IMG/VR virus record: IMGVR_UViG_3300027849_000012
Location: 1-64,000 of that record
DNA: 64,000 bases
Direction: 5' to 3' (one strand)
Origin: a virus
The notes under the pieces are model-generated. The model was not told where the DNA came from. It was given only the letters and a program-made list of their open reading frames with translations, and searched no databases. This document shows positions 1 through 8,155 of this stretch, piece by piece; the stretch's first letter is position 1, and each line of letters starts with the position of its first letter. Both the position numbers and the translations under genes were made by a program.

Positions 1-176
1 TTTTTTAAATTAGACAGGAGTGGTAGTATGGAATTATAAAGCTTATTAAGTTTATCTTCTAATTCGTGCACATTAGCTGAAGCTTCAGTTGCAAAAACTT
101 GACTAGTCTGCACTGCTTCTAATTCGTGTTCATCGACAGCAGTAAAGCCAAAGTCGAAATCTAATAAATCTGCCAT
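1..176 (-). CDS. Conserved phage protein, partial (C-terminus off window)
   Basis: Only the first 58 codons are visible; the gene runs off the left edge. It starts MADLLDFDFGF and contains a predicted helical stretch ending KLYNSILPLL. The start is supported by a GGAGA ribosome binding site 8 nt upstream, and a TATAAATA late promoter lies at 195-202. Small acidic proteins with this N-terminus are, as I recall, common in T4-like marine phages, but I know of no function. Probably expressed late, because of its promoter. Confidence 0.7.
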   Translation of the reverse strand, partial: MADLLDFDFGFTAVDEHELEAVQTSQVFATEASANVHELEDKLNKLYNSILPLLSNLK

Positions 177-194
177 ATATAATCTCCTATTAGT

Positions 195-202
195 TATTTA
201 TA
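195..202 (-). promoter_or_regulatory. T4-type late promoter (TATAAATA)
   Basis: Perfect TATAAATA on the minus strand, 19 nt before the start of the gene at 1-176. This is the -10 sequence recognised by RNA polymerase carrying gp55, which is encoded in this window. Confidence 0.65.
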
Positions 203-214
203 AGAGTTAATTAC

Positions 215-436
215 CTAATTGCCATCCCAGTTAAGGTCATTGTGTGCTGCCATTGAATCCTTGTATGACTTTCTATCATACTTGGATGCATCTGGGTGAG
301 TTACCGGCCTATGAAGCTTATCCATATTCTTTTTTACAGGATTCTTCTTCCCGAATATAGTATCATAATTATCGGCATAGTTTTTGCCAGGCCGCTGTTT
401 TGAACCTTTGCCGCCGTGCGTACTTCCCTTGGACAT
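215..436 (-). CDS. Small basic conserved phage protein
   Basis: 73 aa, rich in Lys, Gly and Asn, with the segment NYADNYDTIFGKK. Its start codon overlaps the stop of the preceding gene as TAATG (436-434), so the two are likely translationally coupled. No enzyme motif, signal peptide or membrane segment is visible. Similar short basic proteins occur in T4-like marine phages next to the following small gene, but their function is unknown to me. Confidence 0.7.
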   Translation of the reverse strand: MSKGSTHGGKGSKQRPGKNYADNYDTIFGKKNPVKKNMDKLHRPVTHPDASKYDRKSYKDSMAAHNDLNWDGN

Positions 437-621
437 TACATGATCCCGCGCTTGGTTAATTCATTTCGGATCTTCTGCCGCGATTTAGGCGTAGTGTTTC
501 CGTTATCATAAGCCGTTTGCAATGTTGAAGTCTCAGTTGACTTCATATAGAAGTGTTCAGTAGAATTCTTTGACGTTGCTTTCAGTCTTACGGTTTGACT
601 TGGTTTAAATTTAATTGGCAT
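436..621 (-). CDS. Small conserved phage protein
   Basis: 61 aa, basic, beginning MPIKFKPSQTVRLKA and ending in a Lys/Arg-rich helix (RQKIRNELTKRG). It lies 8 nt after the gene at 630-875 and overlaps the next gene by a TAATG junction. The layout of beta strands followed by a basic C-terminal helix suggests nucleic-acid contact, but this is inference. The family seems widespread in T4-like marine phages with no assigned role. Confidence 0.7.
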   Translation of the reverse strand: MPIKFKPSQTVRLKATSKNSTEHFYMKSTETSTLQTAYDNGNTTPKSRQKIRNELTKRGIM

Positions 622-629
622 AACGCCCC

Positions 630-875
630 CTATTTTACTAATTCTAAGAAATCATCAAATACGCCTGGATTATCTTTGCAGACCCTTTCGAGGTTTCGTG
701 TTAATGTTTCAAGCCCTTGCTTGTTATTCATTTCTTTCAGGTCTGCTACTCTTGCCTTAATCTTATCATAGTCGAACTTATCAGCAGCATATATCTTAGG
801 TTTCCATACTACGGTAGAATCCTTTGGCATGCCATAATATCTTCCGTCATTAATGAATTTTACTGGTTGTGTCAT
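630..875 (-). CDS. Hypothetical protein
   Basis: 81 aa, not recognised. It has an aromatic N-terminal part (FINDGRYYGMPKDS) and a helical, charged C-terminal half. It is the first gene after the early promoter at 907-935 and probably heads the short operon 875-215. No signal peptide or known motif. Confidence 0.65.
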   Translation of the reverse strand: MTQPVKFINDGRYYGMPKDSTVVWKPKIYAADKFDYDKIKARVADLKEMNNKQGLETLTRNLERVCKDNPGVFDDFLELVK

Positions 876-906
876 AATTTACTCCATTTATTTAATTTAT
901 ACTGTT

Positions 907-935
907 ATTATACTACACTTTGATACTAAAGTAAA
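907..935 (-). promoter_or_regulatory. Sigma70-type promoter
   Basis: On the minus strand: -35 TTTACT (935-930), 17-nt spacer, -10 TATAAT (912-907). It drives the small-gene operon starting at 875. A TATAAATA box just upstream (941-948) makes this a possible tandem early/late promoter. Confidence 0.75.
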
Positions 936-940
936 CACTT

Positions 941-948
941 TATTTATA
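941..948 (-). promoter_or_regulatory. Possible late promoter (TATAAATA)
   Basis: TATAAATA on the minus strand overlapping the stop codon of the DNA ligase gene, upstream of the early promoter at 907-935. It may give late expression of the 875-215 operon, or it may be chance in AT-rich DNA. Confidence 0.4.
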
Positions 949-2260
949 ATTTTTCACCCACTTCAAACCCCCTAAATGTCTTAAATCTAGGGAACCTTAA
1001 ACTATATTCACCACTCTCTGCCTGAGTAATAGCATCAGCTCTTATTTCTACTAACTGACCTATAACAGAATCTTTGTTATTCCAAATGGATTCTCGCATT
1101 TCATCGGATAGGCCTGAACCAACATTGACACCAATAAGAACATCATCGTCTACACCTTCGCATACAAGAGCACCAGTTGTTCCTTCAAACTTACCCTGGC
1201 CTTCTTCTACATCCATAACGGTTAGTGTAACCTCAATGACTGGTTTAATTTTTAACCATGCCTTTGATCTCTTATTGACATACAAACCGTCACTTGGTTT
1301 AATCATCAAGCCTTCATATCCCTCTGCCAGAGCTTTCTTATTCATAGCTTTAAAGGCTGCTTGGCCTTCGTCTGTTGAGAAGTCTATTTCCTGATGTTTA
1401 ACATATCTTATTGCTTTAGAAATTTCACCAAAGGTTGACCAATATATGTTTGCCAGAGCTAGTTTGTTCTTTCGTTCTAGTTGAGGCAGAGTTCCCTTAC
1501 CAGCATTATATTCATCAAGTGGCAACTGATCAAATACTGCAAAGTAGGCATCGGTAGTATCTACGTCGGTCTTTCTATAGACTTGTTTCATAAGTTCTTG
1601 GAAATTCTCACTCATGATTTCACCGTCAAACATCATGTTGTTACACCCACTGGCAGCAAACTCTTCTTCGATGTGAGGAAAGTTTGTTAGTATCTTACCG
1701 TTCCGACTATAAAGGGTGCAACTGTTATTCTGAACAATAGCAATACATCTAATGCCGTCATACTTGTATTCAACTAGTGTCTTAGTGAGTGCGGCCATTG
1801 TCTTTTCATTTTTAGTCCCATCATGAGCCAACATACAACCCCAGATAGGGATTGTCTTCGGTATCATCTTGTTGACGGTGCGTTCCGAAAATCCGGCCTT
1901 GAAATCCTTGAGGAGAATCGGCCTATACCAATCATTCCATGTATCACTGCAACACCCTTGGGCTACTTTTGCAATAGCATCTCTTGCAGCATGACCCGTG
2001 AGTTCTCTACTGATTAACTTATCCAACAGTTCTTTAAACCTAGGCCATGTTGATTCTGAAAGTTCTTCGTTGTAAGTGTAAGCTCGATAGTGGTCTATTA
2101 TGGCCGGAACATCTTTAGTACCGTACGTGATCAACGGAGTTAAGGCATACTTAAGGCCTTCGATAAACTGTTCGTTATCTTTATTATCCAACACTACAGC
2201 CTGCTTAAACAGTTTACTATTATCAGATCTTAGTAGTTGAATTATCTTACAAGGTTTCAT
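944..2260 (-). CDS. 30: ATP-dependent DNA ligase (T4 gp30-like)
   Basis: 438 aa. Seals nicks during phage replication and repair. The nucleotidyltransferase motif I is VEYKYDGIRC with the AMP-accepting lysine at about residue 166. Further motifs are FDGE (about 211-214), EGLMIK and WLKIKP, followed by a C-terminal OB-fold-like part. The start at 2260 follows a GGAG site inside the end of the HAD gene (stop at 2262), and an in-frame upstream extension to 2344 is unlikely. Cotranscribed with the HAD phosphatase from the promoter at 2876-2904. Confidence 0.9.
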   Translation of the reverse strand: MKPCKIIQLLRSDNSKLFKQAVVLDNKDNEQFIEGLKYALTPLITYGTKDVPAIIDHYRAYTYNEELSESTWPRFKELLDKLISRELTGHAARDAIAKVAQGCCSDTWNDWYRPILLKDFKAGFSERTVNKMIPKTIPIWGCMLAHDGTKNEKTMAALTKTLVEYKYDGIRCIAIVQNNSCTLYSRNGKILTNFPHIEEEFAASGCNNMMFDGEIMSENFQELMKQVYRKTDVDTTDAYFAVFDQLPLDEYNAGKGTLPQLERKNKLALANIYWSTFGEISKAIRYVKHQEIDFSTDEGQAAFKAMNKKALAEGYEGLMIKPSDGLYVNKRSKAWLKIKPVIEVTLTVMDVEEGQGKFEGTTGALVCEGVDDDVLIGVNVGSGLSDEMRESIWNNKDSVIGQLVEIRADAITQAESGEYSLRFPRFKTFRGFEVGEKL

Positions 2261-2261
2261 A

Positions 2262-2846
2262 CTATTCTCCAGTGATGTGTTTATATATTTCTTTCCACCT
2301 ATAGAATCTTGGAATATCACCCTTATATTGAGCATTATGTTCATGAGCTACTAAGATTGAATTAAGACCCAATTCAACACCGAGTTCGGCATTTGCAACT
2401 TTATCTTCAACCCAGAAACAACCAGTATCTCTGTATGGTTCTAGGGCTTCATCTTTATCAGCGCCACATTCTAGACATATCACTTCGTCCCACAATTCTC
2501 TTCCGAATAGTAGGTCTAGGTTTTGATATCTTAGTCTTTGTGCATACTTATCACTACTCAATGATGTGATACAGTGGAATCTATATCCATGTAACATATT
2601 GAGTCTTTTCATGTAATAAACAGCATCTCTTAGTGGTGGTAGAAATGCTACGGCCGCGGATGAATTAAACTGTCTTACTAGTCTCTTTGCTAGATTAACT
2701 TCTAAATGGAACCTCTTAGCAACATCATATTGTTCTGAGTCCATTGTGGGTATTCCCTGGTGATGCATCCATTGTGTGAATGAGTATTCCCAGTCACATA
2801 GTACACCATCACAGTCAACCAATATTATATTTTCTTTCAAGGGCAT
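2262..2846 (-). CDS. HAD-superfamily phosphatase / 5'-nucleotidase-like
   Basis: 194 aa. HAD motif I is LVDCDGVLCDW near the N-terminus (nucleophile Asp11, general acid Asp13), motif II likely CITSLSS, and a C-terminal acidic motif in FWVEDK. HAD proteins of this size in phages are often 5'(3')-deoxyribonucleotidases or sugar phosphatases, and the substrate cannot be told from sequence. First gene of the operon that also carries the ligase. Confidence 0.75.
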   Translation of the reverse strand: MPLKENIILVDCDGVLCDWEYSFTQWMHHQGIPTMDSEQYDVAKRFHLEVNLAKRLVRQFNSSAAVAFLPPLRDAVYYMKRLNMLHGYRFHCITSLSSDKYAQRLRYQNLDLLFGRELWDEVICLECGADKDEALEPYRDTGCFWVEDKVANAELGVELGLNSILVAHEHNAQYKGDIPRFYRWKEIYKHITGE

Positions 2847-2875
2847 ATCTCTCCGTTTATTTAATTTATAGGTAC

Positions 2876-2904
2876 ATTATACCACACTTAGCACCAAAAG
2901 TAAA
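2876..2904 (-). promoter_or_regulatory. Sigma70-type promoter with extended -10
   Basis: Minus strand: -35 TTTACT, 17-nt spacer, TGGTATAAT extended -10. Drives the HAD phosphatase and ligase genes. AT-rich repeats of AAAATAAATG occupy 2913-2936 upstream. Confidence 0.8.
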
Positions 2905-2939
2905 GTGTTTTTTGAAAATAAATGAAAATAAATGACGTA

Positions 2940-3617
2940 TTATCGGCCGAAGAGCTTGCGGCGCTTATATTCCGCAATTGTTTCTAATAGCTTATTGCTC
3001 CAGTTATCACGGTGTTCAATAAAAACTTGAGCACCTTCGTCGCCTGCAATTAGGGTTACCAATTGAGTAATTGGCATACCAGTCCTTTCTTCCCACATAA
3101 TGGCATAAGCAGTCTCTTGTATAAAGTACCCCTCGCACCACTCCTTCTTTTTGTGTTTAGCTGCTGTTTTATAGTCAATGATAGAATTCGCGCCATCCCA
3201 TACACCTACACAATCAACTCTACCAGCAACACCAAGGTGGGTTGAGTATAAGGCAGCTTCTTGAGCATAGACCTTTGTTAATCGTTTATCGAGTATATCT
3301 TTGACTTCGGCAAAATTAGATTTAACAATAAGATTAGCATCTTTGAAGTAATCCTCTTCGTTGTCTACATATCGTTCCAATACTGCATGAACTGATGTTC
3401 CTCTAGTAGAAGCTCTTCGTGATATCTTATTGGCTTCTTTCTCCCCGACCCGAGCTCGCCATGCTCTTATGTGGTCCTCACTCAGTATTGAAAGTACTGT
3501 AGTAACAGAAGGAAAATTGACACCAGTAGGAGCGGCATATGTTCTGCCAGTGGCTGCAGTCGTAGCGACCAAATCTGTGTAACCCAAATCAATTGTTTCA
3601 TGTTCAAAGTTTCCCAT
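2940..3617 (-). CDS. PD-(D/E)XK nuclease, RecB/Cas4-like exonuclease
   Basis: 225 aa. The motif series fits a RecB-family nuclease: His77 in GTSVHAVLE, Glu120, Asp135 in GVAGRVDCVG, then IIDYKT with Asp148 and Lys150. Such proteins are probably DNA exonucleases used in recombination or in degrading host DNA. The start at 3617 overlaps the PhoH stop (3604) by 14 nt. It is last in the operon that begins at the promoter at 5078-5106. Confidence 0.8.
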   Translation of the reverse strand: MGNFEHETIDLGYTDLVATTAATGRTYAAPTGVNFPSVTTVLSILSEDHIRAWRARVGEKEANKISRRASTRGTSVHAVLERYVDNEEDYFKDANLIVKSNFAEVKDILDKRLTKVYAQEAALYSTHLGVAGRVDCVGVWDGANSIIDYKTAAKHKKKEWCEGYFIQETAYAIMWEERTGMPITQLVTLIAGDEGAQVFIEHRDNWSNKLLETIAEYKRRKLFGR

Positions 3618-4290
3618 TTTCTACCAGTTCCTTAGTCATAATAAAGTCTCTCACAAGACCGCTTCGCACAATATCTTCCCACGTGAATTCAACATGGTCA
3701 AATAATTTCATATTGGTTAGAATCTTAGTGAATTTCTCCAACCCCTCCTTGTCGCTTTGTTTACCAAAGTCTGTCTGGTAATAATCCCCGCACATAATGA
3801 GCCGTGTGTTATTACCTAACCTAGTAATCACCGAACATAATTCATGATAGGTTAGATTCTGTGATTCATCAATCATCACAATGCAATCGGATAATGTGAT
3901 ACCTCTCACAAATGATGTAGTTAAAAATTCTATGGCGCCAGCTGCTTCTAGTTTAGTCCAAGCATTACCATCTTCAAACAACTGTTGTAGAATAGCTTTA
4001 TATGGAGCCTTATATGCTTCCTCTTTCTCTTCCAACGTCCCGGGTAAGAAACCCATATCACGTGTTGGTACAGCAGAGCGAACTATGATGAGCTTAGATT
4101 TCTCTTTACTACCCAGAATATCCTCTAAAGCTAGATACGTTGAGATAAAGGTTTTACCCGTACCGGCACTGCCTGAAAGTACCATATTAAAACCTTCTTT
4201 GTATGATGCAAATACAGTTTTCTGTGCCTTAGTTAATGGGTCTAGCTTGGTCAAATGTTCATATCTTAACCGTGATGGTTTTTGGCTCAT
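3604..4290 (-). CDS. phoH: PhoH-like ATPase
   Basis: 228 aa. Walker A GSAGTGKT at residues 40-47 and Walker B CIVMIDESQN (Asp141, Glu142), in the arrangement of bacterial and marine-phage PhoH proteins. PhoH-like proteins are P-loop ATPases related to the helicase fold. Their role in phage infection is unsettled, and in this family they are not reliable evidence of phosphate regulation. Start overlaps the preceding stop as ATGA. Confidence 0.9.
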   Translation of the reverse strand: MSQKPSRLRYEHLTKLDPLTKAQKTVFASYKEGFNMVLSGSAGTGKTFISTYLALEDILGSKEKSKLIIVRSAVPTRDMGFLPGTLEEKEEAYKAPYKAILQQLFEDGNAWTKLEAAGAIEFLTTSFVRGITLSDCIVMIDESQNLTYHELCSVITRLGNNTRLIMCGDYYQTDFGKQSDKEGLEKFTKILTNMKLFDHVEFTWEDIVRSGLVRDFIMTKELVENGKL

Positions 4291-4529
4291 TTAGTGTTTA
4301 TCCTATTTCGGTCTTTTGGGGGCATTCCTGCTTGTATTCTTTGTTGTACTTCTTTCCAGCCATTTCCGGCTTTAGTTAAAACCGATCCGTCTTTACCTGA
4401 AATAAATTTCGGAGCCGCTATAACTTGTTGGATATTCTTATCCTTAACGTGTTCTTCCATGTCAGCAATAGACATCATCTTGGTATATATTTCACCCGAT
4501 GTTAAATCCTTAAAATCATACATTGGCAT
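4287..4529 (-). CDS. FmdB-like small conserved protein
   Basis: 80 aa, starting MPMYDFKDLTSGEIY, which resembles the N-terminus of FmdB-type zinc-ribbon proteins. The cysteines are absent, so no zinc site is expected. The C-terminal half ends in QQRIQAGMPPKDR. It overlaps PhoH by ATGA and the upstream gene by 14 nt. As I recall, similar proteins are found near replication genes in T4-like marine phages. Function unknown. Confidence 0.65.
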   Translation of the reverse strand: MPMYDFKDLTSGEIYTKMMSIADMEEHVKDKNIQQVIAAPKFISGKDGSVLTKAGNGWKEVQQRIQAGMPPKDRNRINTK

Positions 4530-5070
4530 GTTTAAACCATCCCGGCGTTAGCCTATTTGTCCATGTCATATTGAACTTGGACTTCTTAGTTACATAGTAT
4601 TTATGGTATGACTCTACAGGGCTCTCAGTGATACACTGAGGCTCGTTCTGCATTGCCAACTTAAATGGGGTTAGTGGTCCGTGTGGAATATTGTTAGGTT
4701 TGTTAGACAATATTGATTCCAACTTAGTTTGGGTCATGTGAATCTTGTTATACCTGTGGGTATATTCATGACATAGAGCCATAAAGTGGTCATATAACCA
4801 TTGGTAATTTGCAGAGGATTCTCGTACCCATATAGAGCATGGATGATTATGGTGACAGGCCTTGTATAGCTGACTCTCTAAAGCGTTCTCCAGATAAAAG
4901 TACTGTAACATACTACCTGATTTTGAAGCTCTACGTTCCATAACACCATCTAACATTCGGTGAGAGGTAGATAACATTTGTGCAGACTCGACAATCATCT
5001 TAACTACGTGTTTGTCACACTGCTCTTGGGCCGCAATAACGGGGTCTTCATTAAGTATAAAAATATTCAT
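4516..5070 (-). CDS. Conserved phage protein of unknown function, His/Trp-rich
   Basis: 184 aa. Notable motifs are MNIFILNEDP at the N-terminus, CDKHVVKM, a HHNHPCSIWVRES stretch and NYQWLY. The number of conserved-looking His and Cys residues suggests a metal site, but I cannot assign an enzyme. This type of protein recurs in T4-like marine phages. First gene after the promoter at 5078-5106, upstream of phoH. Confidence 0.65.
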   Translation of the reverse strand: MNIFILNEDPVIAAQEQCDKHVVKMIVESAQMLSTSHRMLDGVMERRASKSGSMLQYFYLENALESQLYKACHHNHPCSIWVRESSANYQWLYDHFMALCHEYTHRYNKIHMTQTKLESILSNKPNNIPHGPLTPFKLAMQNEPQCITESPVESYHKYYVTKKSKFNMTWTNRLTPGWFKHANV

Positions 5071-5077
5071 AATGTAT

Positions 5078-5106
5078 ATTATATCACAATTCCGATCAAA
5101 TGTAAA
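5078..5106 (-). promoter_or_regulatory. Sigma70-type promoter with extended -10
   Basis: Minus strand TTTACA, 17-nt spacer, TGATATAAT. The -35 end lies inside the last codons of the upstream membrane-protein gene (stop 5096-5098). Drives 5070-2940 (unknown, FmdB-like, phoH, nuclease). Confidence 0.8.
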
Positions 5107-5395
5107 TAGTAGATAACAAGTTTTTTAATAAAAATATCAATCCAACGCCATTTAATATGATTAGAGCTCTATCATGCCATAGCACTGATACCCATAACCA
5201 TAGCGCTATACCACAAGCTGATAAGCCTAAGTCTACCATTTGTAATCCGTCAATGCCTCTAATTGACATCGCGCTTAATACGAAAATTGATGCAACCCAT
5301 TTAATATACCAATCAGTGGTATGTTTAGGTGTTGCTGACTTAAAGATCCGCTTTGAATTAGCTATTTCTTTTGGGTCATATTTAATTTCTTTCAT
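5096..5395 (-). CDS. Small integral membrane protein
   Basis: 99 aa from the ATG at 5395. The N-terminus is soluble and basic (MKEIKYDPKEIANSKR) and is followed by about three hydrophobic segments (near residues 33-45, 52-70 and 75-96). It is probably in the host inner membrane. It overlaps the SET-domain gene by 14 nt. The last codons double as the -35 region of the next promoter. Function unknown. Confidence 0.65.
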   Translation of the reverse strand: MKEIKYDPKEIANSKRIFKSATPKHTTDWYIKWVASIFVLSAMSIRGIDGLQMVDLGLSACGIALWLWVSVLWHDRALIILNGVGLIFLLKNLLSTIYI

Positions 5396-5759
5396 CAATT
5401 GCACCTTGCATTAAATCATAAAGTTCAAATAGATCAACATCATCATATTCGCTCATACTATATTTTAATAGTATTTCATCACCAGCCTCAATATCGCGTG
5501 TGGTGAATAAGTAGCACGTTTCTAGATCACTATACTGATCTGGATAATCAATAGCACTGCAGTTAGGATTTTCTGTGTGGTTTATAAACCCGCCGAGTGG
5601 AGTTCGTATCCACTCATCATTTATGTAAATCCTAAGCAATCCTAAATTTGTATCTTCTGCTATATCTTCTATAGCAAATAAGCCGAGACCATGGACACCA
5701 CTTTCTCTAATTGTTAACGCTTTTGGCAATGGTCTATATGTATTATTGAAGTGTGTCAT
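5382..5759 (-). CDS. SET-domain protein, probable lysine methyltransferase
   Basis: 125 aa, about the size of a minimal SET domain. It shows the GLGLFA start of the fold (residues 24-29), the substrate/cofactor motif GFINHTENPNC (57-67) and the late motif GDEILLKYS (93-101), where cellular enzymes have GEELTxDY. SET domains transfer methyl from S-adenosylmethionine to lysine. The target here is unknown, possibly a host or phage structural or RNA-polymerase-associated protein. ATG at 5759 chosen; 5765 is possible. Confidence 0.75.
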   Translation of the reverse strand: MTHFNNTYRPLPKALTIRESGVHGLGLFAIEDIAEDTNLGLLRIYINDEWIRTPLGGFINHTENPNCSAIDYPDQYSDLETCYLFTTRDIEAGDEILLKYSMSEYDDVDLFELYDLMQGAIDERN

Positions 5760-5781
5760 AGTCATGTTCGCGGCCGTTCTT

Positions 5782-5946
5782 CTAGTCTCCCTTTATTGAA
5801 TCCATTTGTTCAATGTACTGACTCATGTATTCGATTTTCTTACCTATTTTATAAGCAAGAGTATCTTTACCTTTTCGTTTCAGTTTCTTTTGATAGTATA
5901 TAGCTTCTCGTTGGTCTTTCCGAAGCCTTTCAATTTGTACATCCAT
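5782..5946 (-). CDS. Small basic helical protein
   Basis: 54 aa, MDVQIERLRKD to IKGD, almost entirely predicted helix and rich in Lys, Arg and Tyr. It has a strong ribosome binding site, GAGGAGG, 7 nt before the ATG. It lies between the DUF6433-like gene and the SET gene and is followed by a 22-nt gap. Could be a DNA-binding or coiled-coil peptide; unrecognised. Confidence 0.65.
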   Translation of the reverse strand: MDVQIERLRKDQREAIYYQKKLKRKGKDTLAYKIGKKIEYMSQYIEQMDSIKGD

Positions 5947-6030
5947 AATAGTTCCTCCTCATGGTTAATTGAACTCTATCATAATGTAAGGGATTGTTAA
6001 ATAGGCATTGCCTCCAGTTGGGTTAGGGTG

Positions 6031-6459
6031 TTATAGTTTTAAAAGGTTAGGAAAAGCATCTTTTATCATGATTTTCGTGATACCTTTGTATTTTATCGAC
6101 TTGTCCTTTGCAGCACAAACTAATGCAGCTTCACTTGGGTGCAGCTTTTCTAGCAACTGGACAAACATCGACTCTCTCTTGCTCTGTTTCATTGACGAAT
6201 ACGGACCTTTGAAAAAGTATGCAAACATCTTATACTCTCTGTGGAGATCTGACCAACTACTGTCATCAGGGGCTTCGTCAACTTTATATGGTGGTGATCC
6301 TTCAGGCAATAATGAGATAATATCATCGTCAAAATTGATCCTTAGGATATCCCGCAATGCGGGTGATGTGTTATCTTGGAGATACTTAACCTTTTCGGCT
6401 TTGGTTAGTAGTTTTCCTGCTGAAGTTAGTACTTCAGATATTCTTAGTTTATTCGACAT
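6031..6459 (-). CDS. DUF6433-like conserved phage protein
   Basis: 142 aa. Contains the block LRDILRINFDDDIISLLPEG and a second block MFVQLLEKLHPSEA, then KGITKIMIKDAFP, the pattern I associate with DUF6433 of T4-like marine phages. No catalytic motif is visible. It sits directly behind the RNase H gene (11-nt overlap), suggesting a role in replication or nucleic-acid handling. The 84 nt behind it (5947-6030) holds nothing I can identify. Confidence 0.7.
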   Translation of the reverse strand: MSNKLRISEVLTSAGKLLTKAEKVKYLQDNTSPALRDILRINFDDDIISLLPEGSPPYKVDEAPDDSSWSDLHREYKMFAYFFKGPYSSMKQSKRESMFVQLLEKLHPSEAALVCAAKDKSIKYKGITKIMIKDAFPNLLKL

Positions 6460-7309
6460 TGTAAAATTCCTCTACGACTTCAATCAAATGTGTGCATCGT
6501 TTGTTAATTAGATAGTTTAGTACTTTCATTTTCATGGGCAGTTTTTGCCCTTCAAAAGTATTTATAATGTTTTGTTGTACAGCATTTGGTATCTCTGTCA
6601 AATCAATAAGAGTTTTATTTCTTTGATAGTTTCTGTACTCCTCTTCGGTCATATGACTTTTGAGGTCATCAGCATTTTCCATCCAGTGGTCAACTTTCGT
6701 CTGTCTTAATGGTGTCTGACTAGCGCCTTCGGTAATAAATGTAGCATCCTTGGATAATACATTTGGTATACCGTCACCCGAATCACCGCGCATAATGTGA
6801 TTAAAGAGATATGTTCGTGGGTTCTTATCTGTGACAACTTTCTTTTGAATAGGACTCCACTGCTTTACGTTATTATAACGTTGCAGTTGGATAAAGTCTT
6901 TATCAGATGAAATGATCATAACGGGTTCACCCTTACCAAACTCTTGTGTTTCCATAGCTAGAGCACCGATAACATCATCAGCCTCACAGCCTTCTATGTG
7001 GATAACCTTGTACGGTAAGTTAGCTTGGATCTCTTCACGGACTAGATTTACAATACGGAATATCTCGTTCCAATCCATAGTCGATTCTTCTTTACCTTTC
7101 CTGCGTTTTGCTTTGTATTCGGGAAAGTATTGTCTGCGCCAAGTGTTCATACCGTCGGCACAAATCACCATCTGACCATACTCTGCTCGGTGACGTTTAT
7201 TGTACATCCTAATAGAATTTAGGATCATATGTCGAATCATGTTTTCATCATTAAGTTTTTGCACTATTATGTTGGATAGTGCGATCTGACTATAATCAAG
7301 TAGTATCAT
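6449..7309 (-). CDS. rnh: RNase H / 5'-3' exonuclease (T4 Rnh, FEN family)
   Basis: 286 aa. Removes RNA primers and flaps during lagging-strand synthesis. Metal-binding acidic residues are seen in LLDYSQ (Asp5), in EGCEADDVIGALA and in IISSDKDFIQL. The basic arch motif is FPEYKAKRRKGKE. RGDSGDGIPNV is the helix-hairpin-helix-like DNA-binding region of the T4 and T5 exonuclease family. The start at 7309 matches the family N-terminus (MILLDYSQIALSN) and overlaps the upstream gene; a start at 7327 is less likely. Confidence 0.88.
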   Translation of the reverse strand: MILLDYSQIALSNIIVQKLNDENMIRHMILNSIRMYNKRHRAEYGQMVICADGMNTWRRQYFPEYKAKRRKGKEESTMDWNEIFRIVNLVREEIQANLPYKVIHIEGCEADDVIGALAMETQEFGKGEPVMIISSDKDFIQLQRYNNVKQWSPIQKKVVTDKNPRTYLFNHIMRGDSGDGIPNVLSKDATFITEGASQTPLRQTKVDHWMENADDLKSHMTEEEYRNYQRNKTLIDLTEIPNAVQQNIINTFEGQKLPMKMKVLNYLINKRCTHLIEVVEEFYNVE

Positions 7310-7646
7310 TGTTTTTATGCATCTCATTTATTTTAAGGAATAGATCATCTAGGTCAATATGTGTTGAATGTTCAAGGCCGAAGTATCTTAAAAACATCGC
7401 GTTGATAAGATTAGCAATAACAAACATATCCTTAGATTCTGGGTTATCTTCATTTCTGAAGTCAAAGTCATCAAAGGGTGTATGTTCGCCTTGTTCGGAG
7501 ATTTCTACCAATATGGTATCGATTTCCTCTAGCAAGAAAGCAACAAGCTCTGCGGACTCTTCGGCGCAGAATACTGCCATTTCTTCTTCATCTCGTTTTC
7601 GCTGTTCTATTCGCGAAGCTGGAAATTTAATTATATTGTTTTTCAT
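7296..7646 (-). CDS. Conserved phage protein of unknown function
   Basis: 116 aa, strongly acidic, beginning MKNNIIKFPASRIEQRKRDEE. The C-terminal part has DMFVIANLINAMFLRYFGLEH, a hydrophobic helix typical of a small family found beside RNase H in T4-like marine phages (recalled, not checked). First gene behind the promoter at 7656-7684. Function unknown. Confidence 0.65.
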   Translation of the reverse strand: MKNNIIKFPASRIEQRKRDEEEMAVFCAEESAELVAFLLEEIDTILVEISEQGEHTPFDDFDFRNEDNPESKDMFVIANLINAMFLRYFGLEHSTHIDLDDLFLKINEMHKNNDTT

Positions 7647-7655
7647 AATAGGTAT

Positions 7656-7684
7656 ATTATATCACATAAATGGGCAAAAGTAAA
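7656..7684 (-). promoter_or_regulatory. Sigma70-type promoter with extended -10
   Basis: Minus strand TTTACT, 17-nt spacer, TGATATAAT. Drives 7646-5096 (unknown, rnh, DUF6433-like, small basic protein, SET, membrane protein). Confidence 0.8.
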
Positions 7685-7687
7685 CAC

Positions 7688-8155
7688 TTATTTTAATAAA
7701 TTTTTAACGGTTCTGCCACCTATTCGGCAAGCTATGATACCGTTATAGTACTCTTCTGTGAGTAAAACCTCGCGCTCAAACTGTTCTTTAGCTTCCATAT
7801 ATGATAATTCTCCCTTTGCCTTACATAAGTGTAGGATTTCCCTGTAGAACGTATCTGGCCCCTGTGTTTCTAAATCAGCAACTAGGTGCTTATTCGACCC
7901 CCAATATGTTCTCCAATCGGATTCAACTAAAGTTTTCTTTCGCCTTTTCCTTTTCTTGGTTATCGGCAATGTTTTTTGACTCCAGAAGAATTTTTTCCCA
8001 ACATACTTTCGTGATGTTGCTCGGTTCGTTATCATGTATACCATTCCATACGCGTCGTCTGGACTGAACTCTTCGGGCGGCTGCCATTCGGATCCTTCGT
8101 ATTGCCATGGGCTATTACTCTTCTCGGTTGTAGTCAAAGTCGTCTTGATAGTCAT
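7688..8155 (-). CDS. GIY-YIG endonuclease-like protein
   Basis: 155 aa. The GIY-YIG core is recognisable as YGMVYMITN, then RKYVGKKFF (residues 36-57), with a basic stretch KKRKRRKK and a probable catalytic Glu in the YMEAKEQFE helix. Free-standing copies of this type are common beside nrd genes in T4-like marine phages and may be homing-related or host-DNA nucleases. The start at 8155 has GAGG 6 nt upstream; the start is uncertain because the reading frame stays open further upstream. Confidence 0.75.
   Translation of the reverse strand: MTIKTTLTTTEKSNSPWQYEGSEWQPPEEFSPDDAYGMVYMITNRATSRKYVGKKFFWSQKTLPITKKRKRRKKTLVESDWRTYWGSNKHLVADLETQGPDTFYREILHLCKAKGELSYMEAKEQFEREVLLTEEYYNGIIACRIGGRTVKNLLK

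Noticed and set aside
6008-6511. Long plus-strand open frame (167 codons)
   Set aside because: Mirrors the DUF6433-like and RNase H genes; no ribosome binding site or family motifs.
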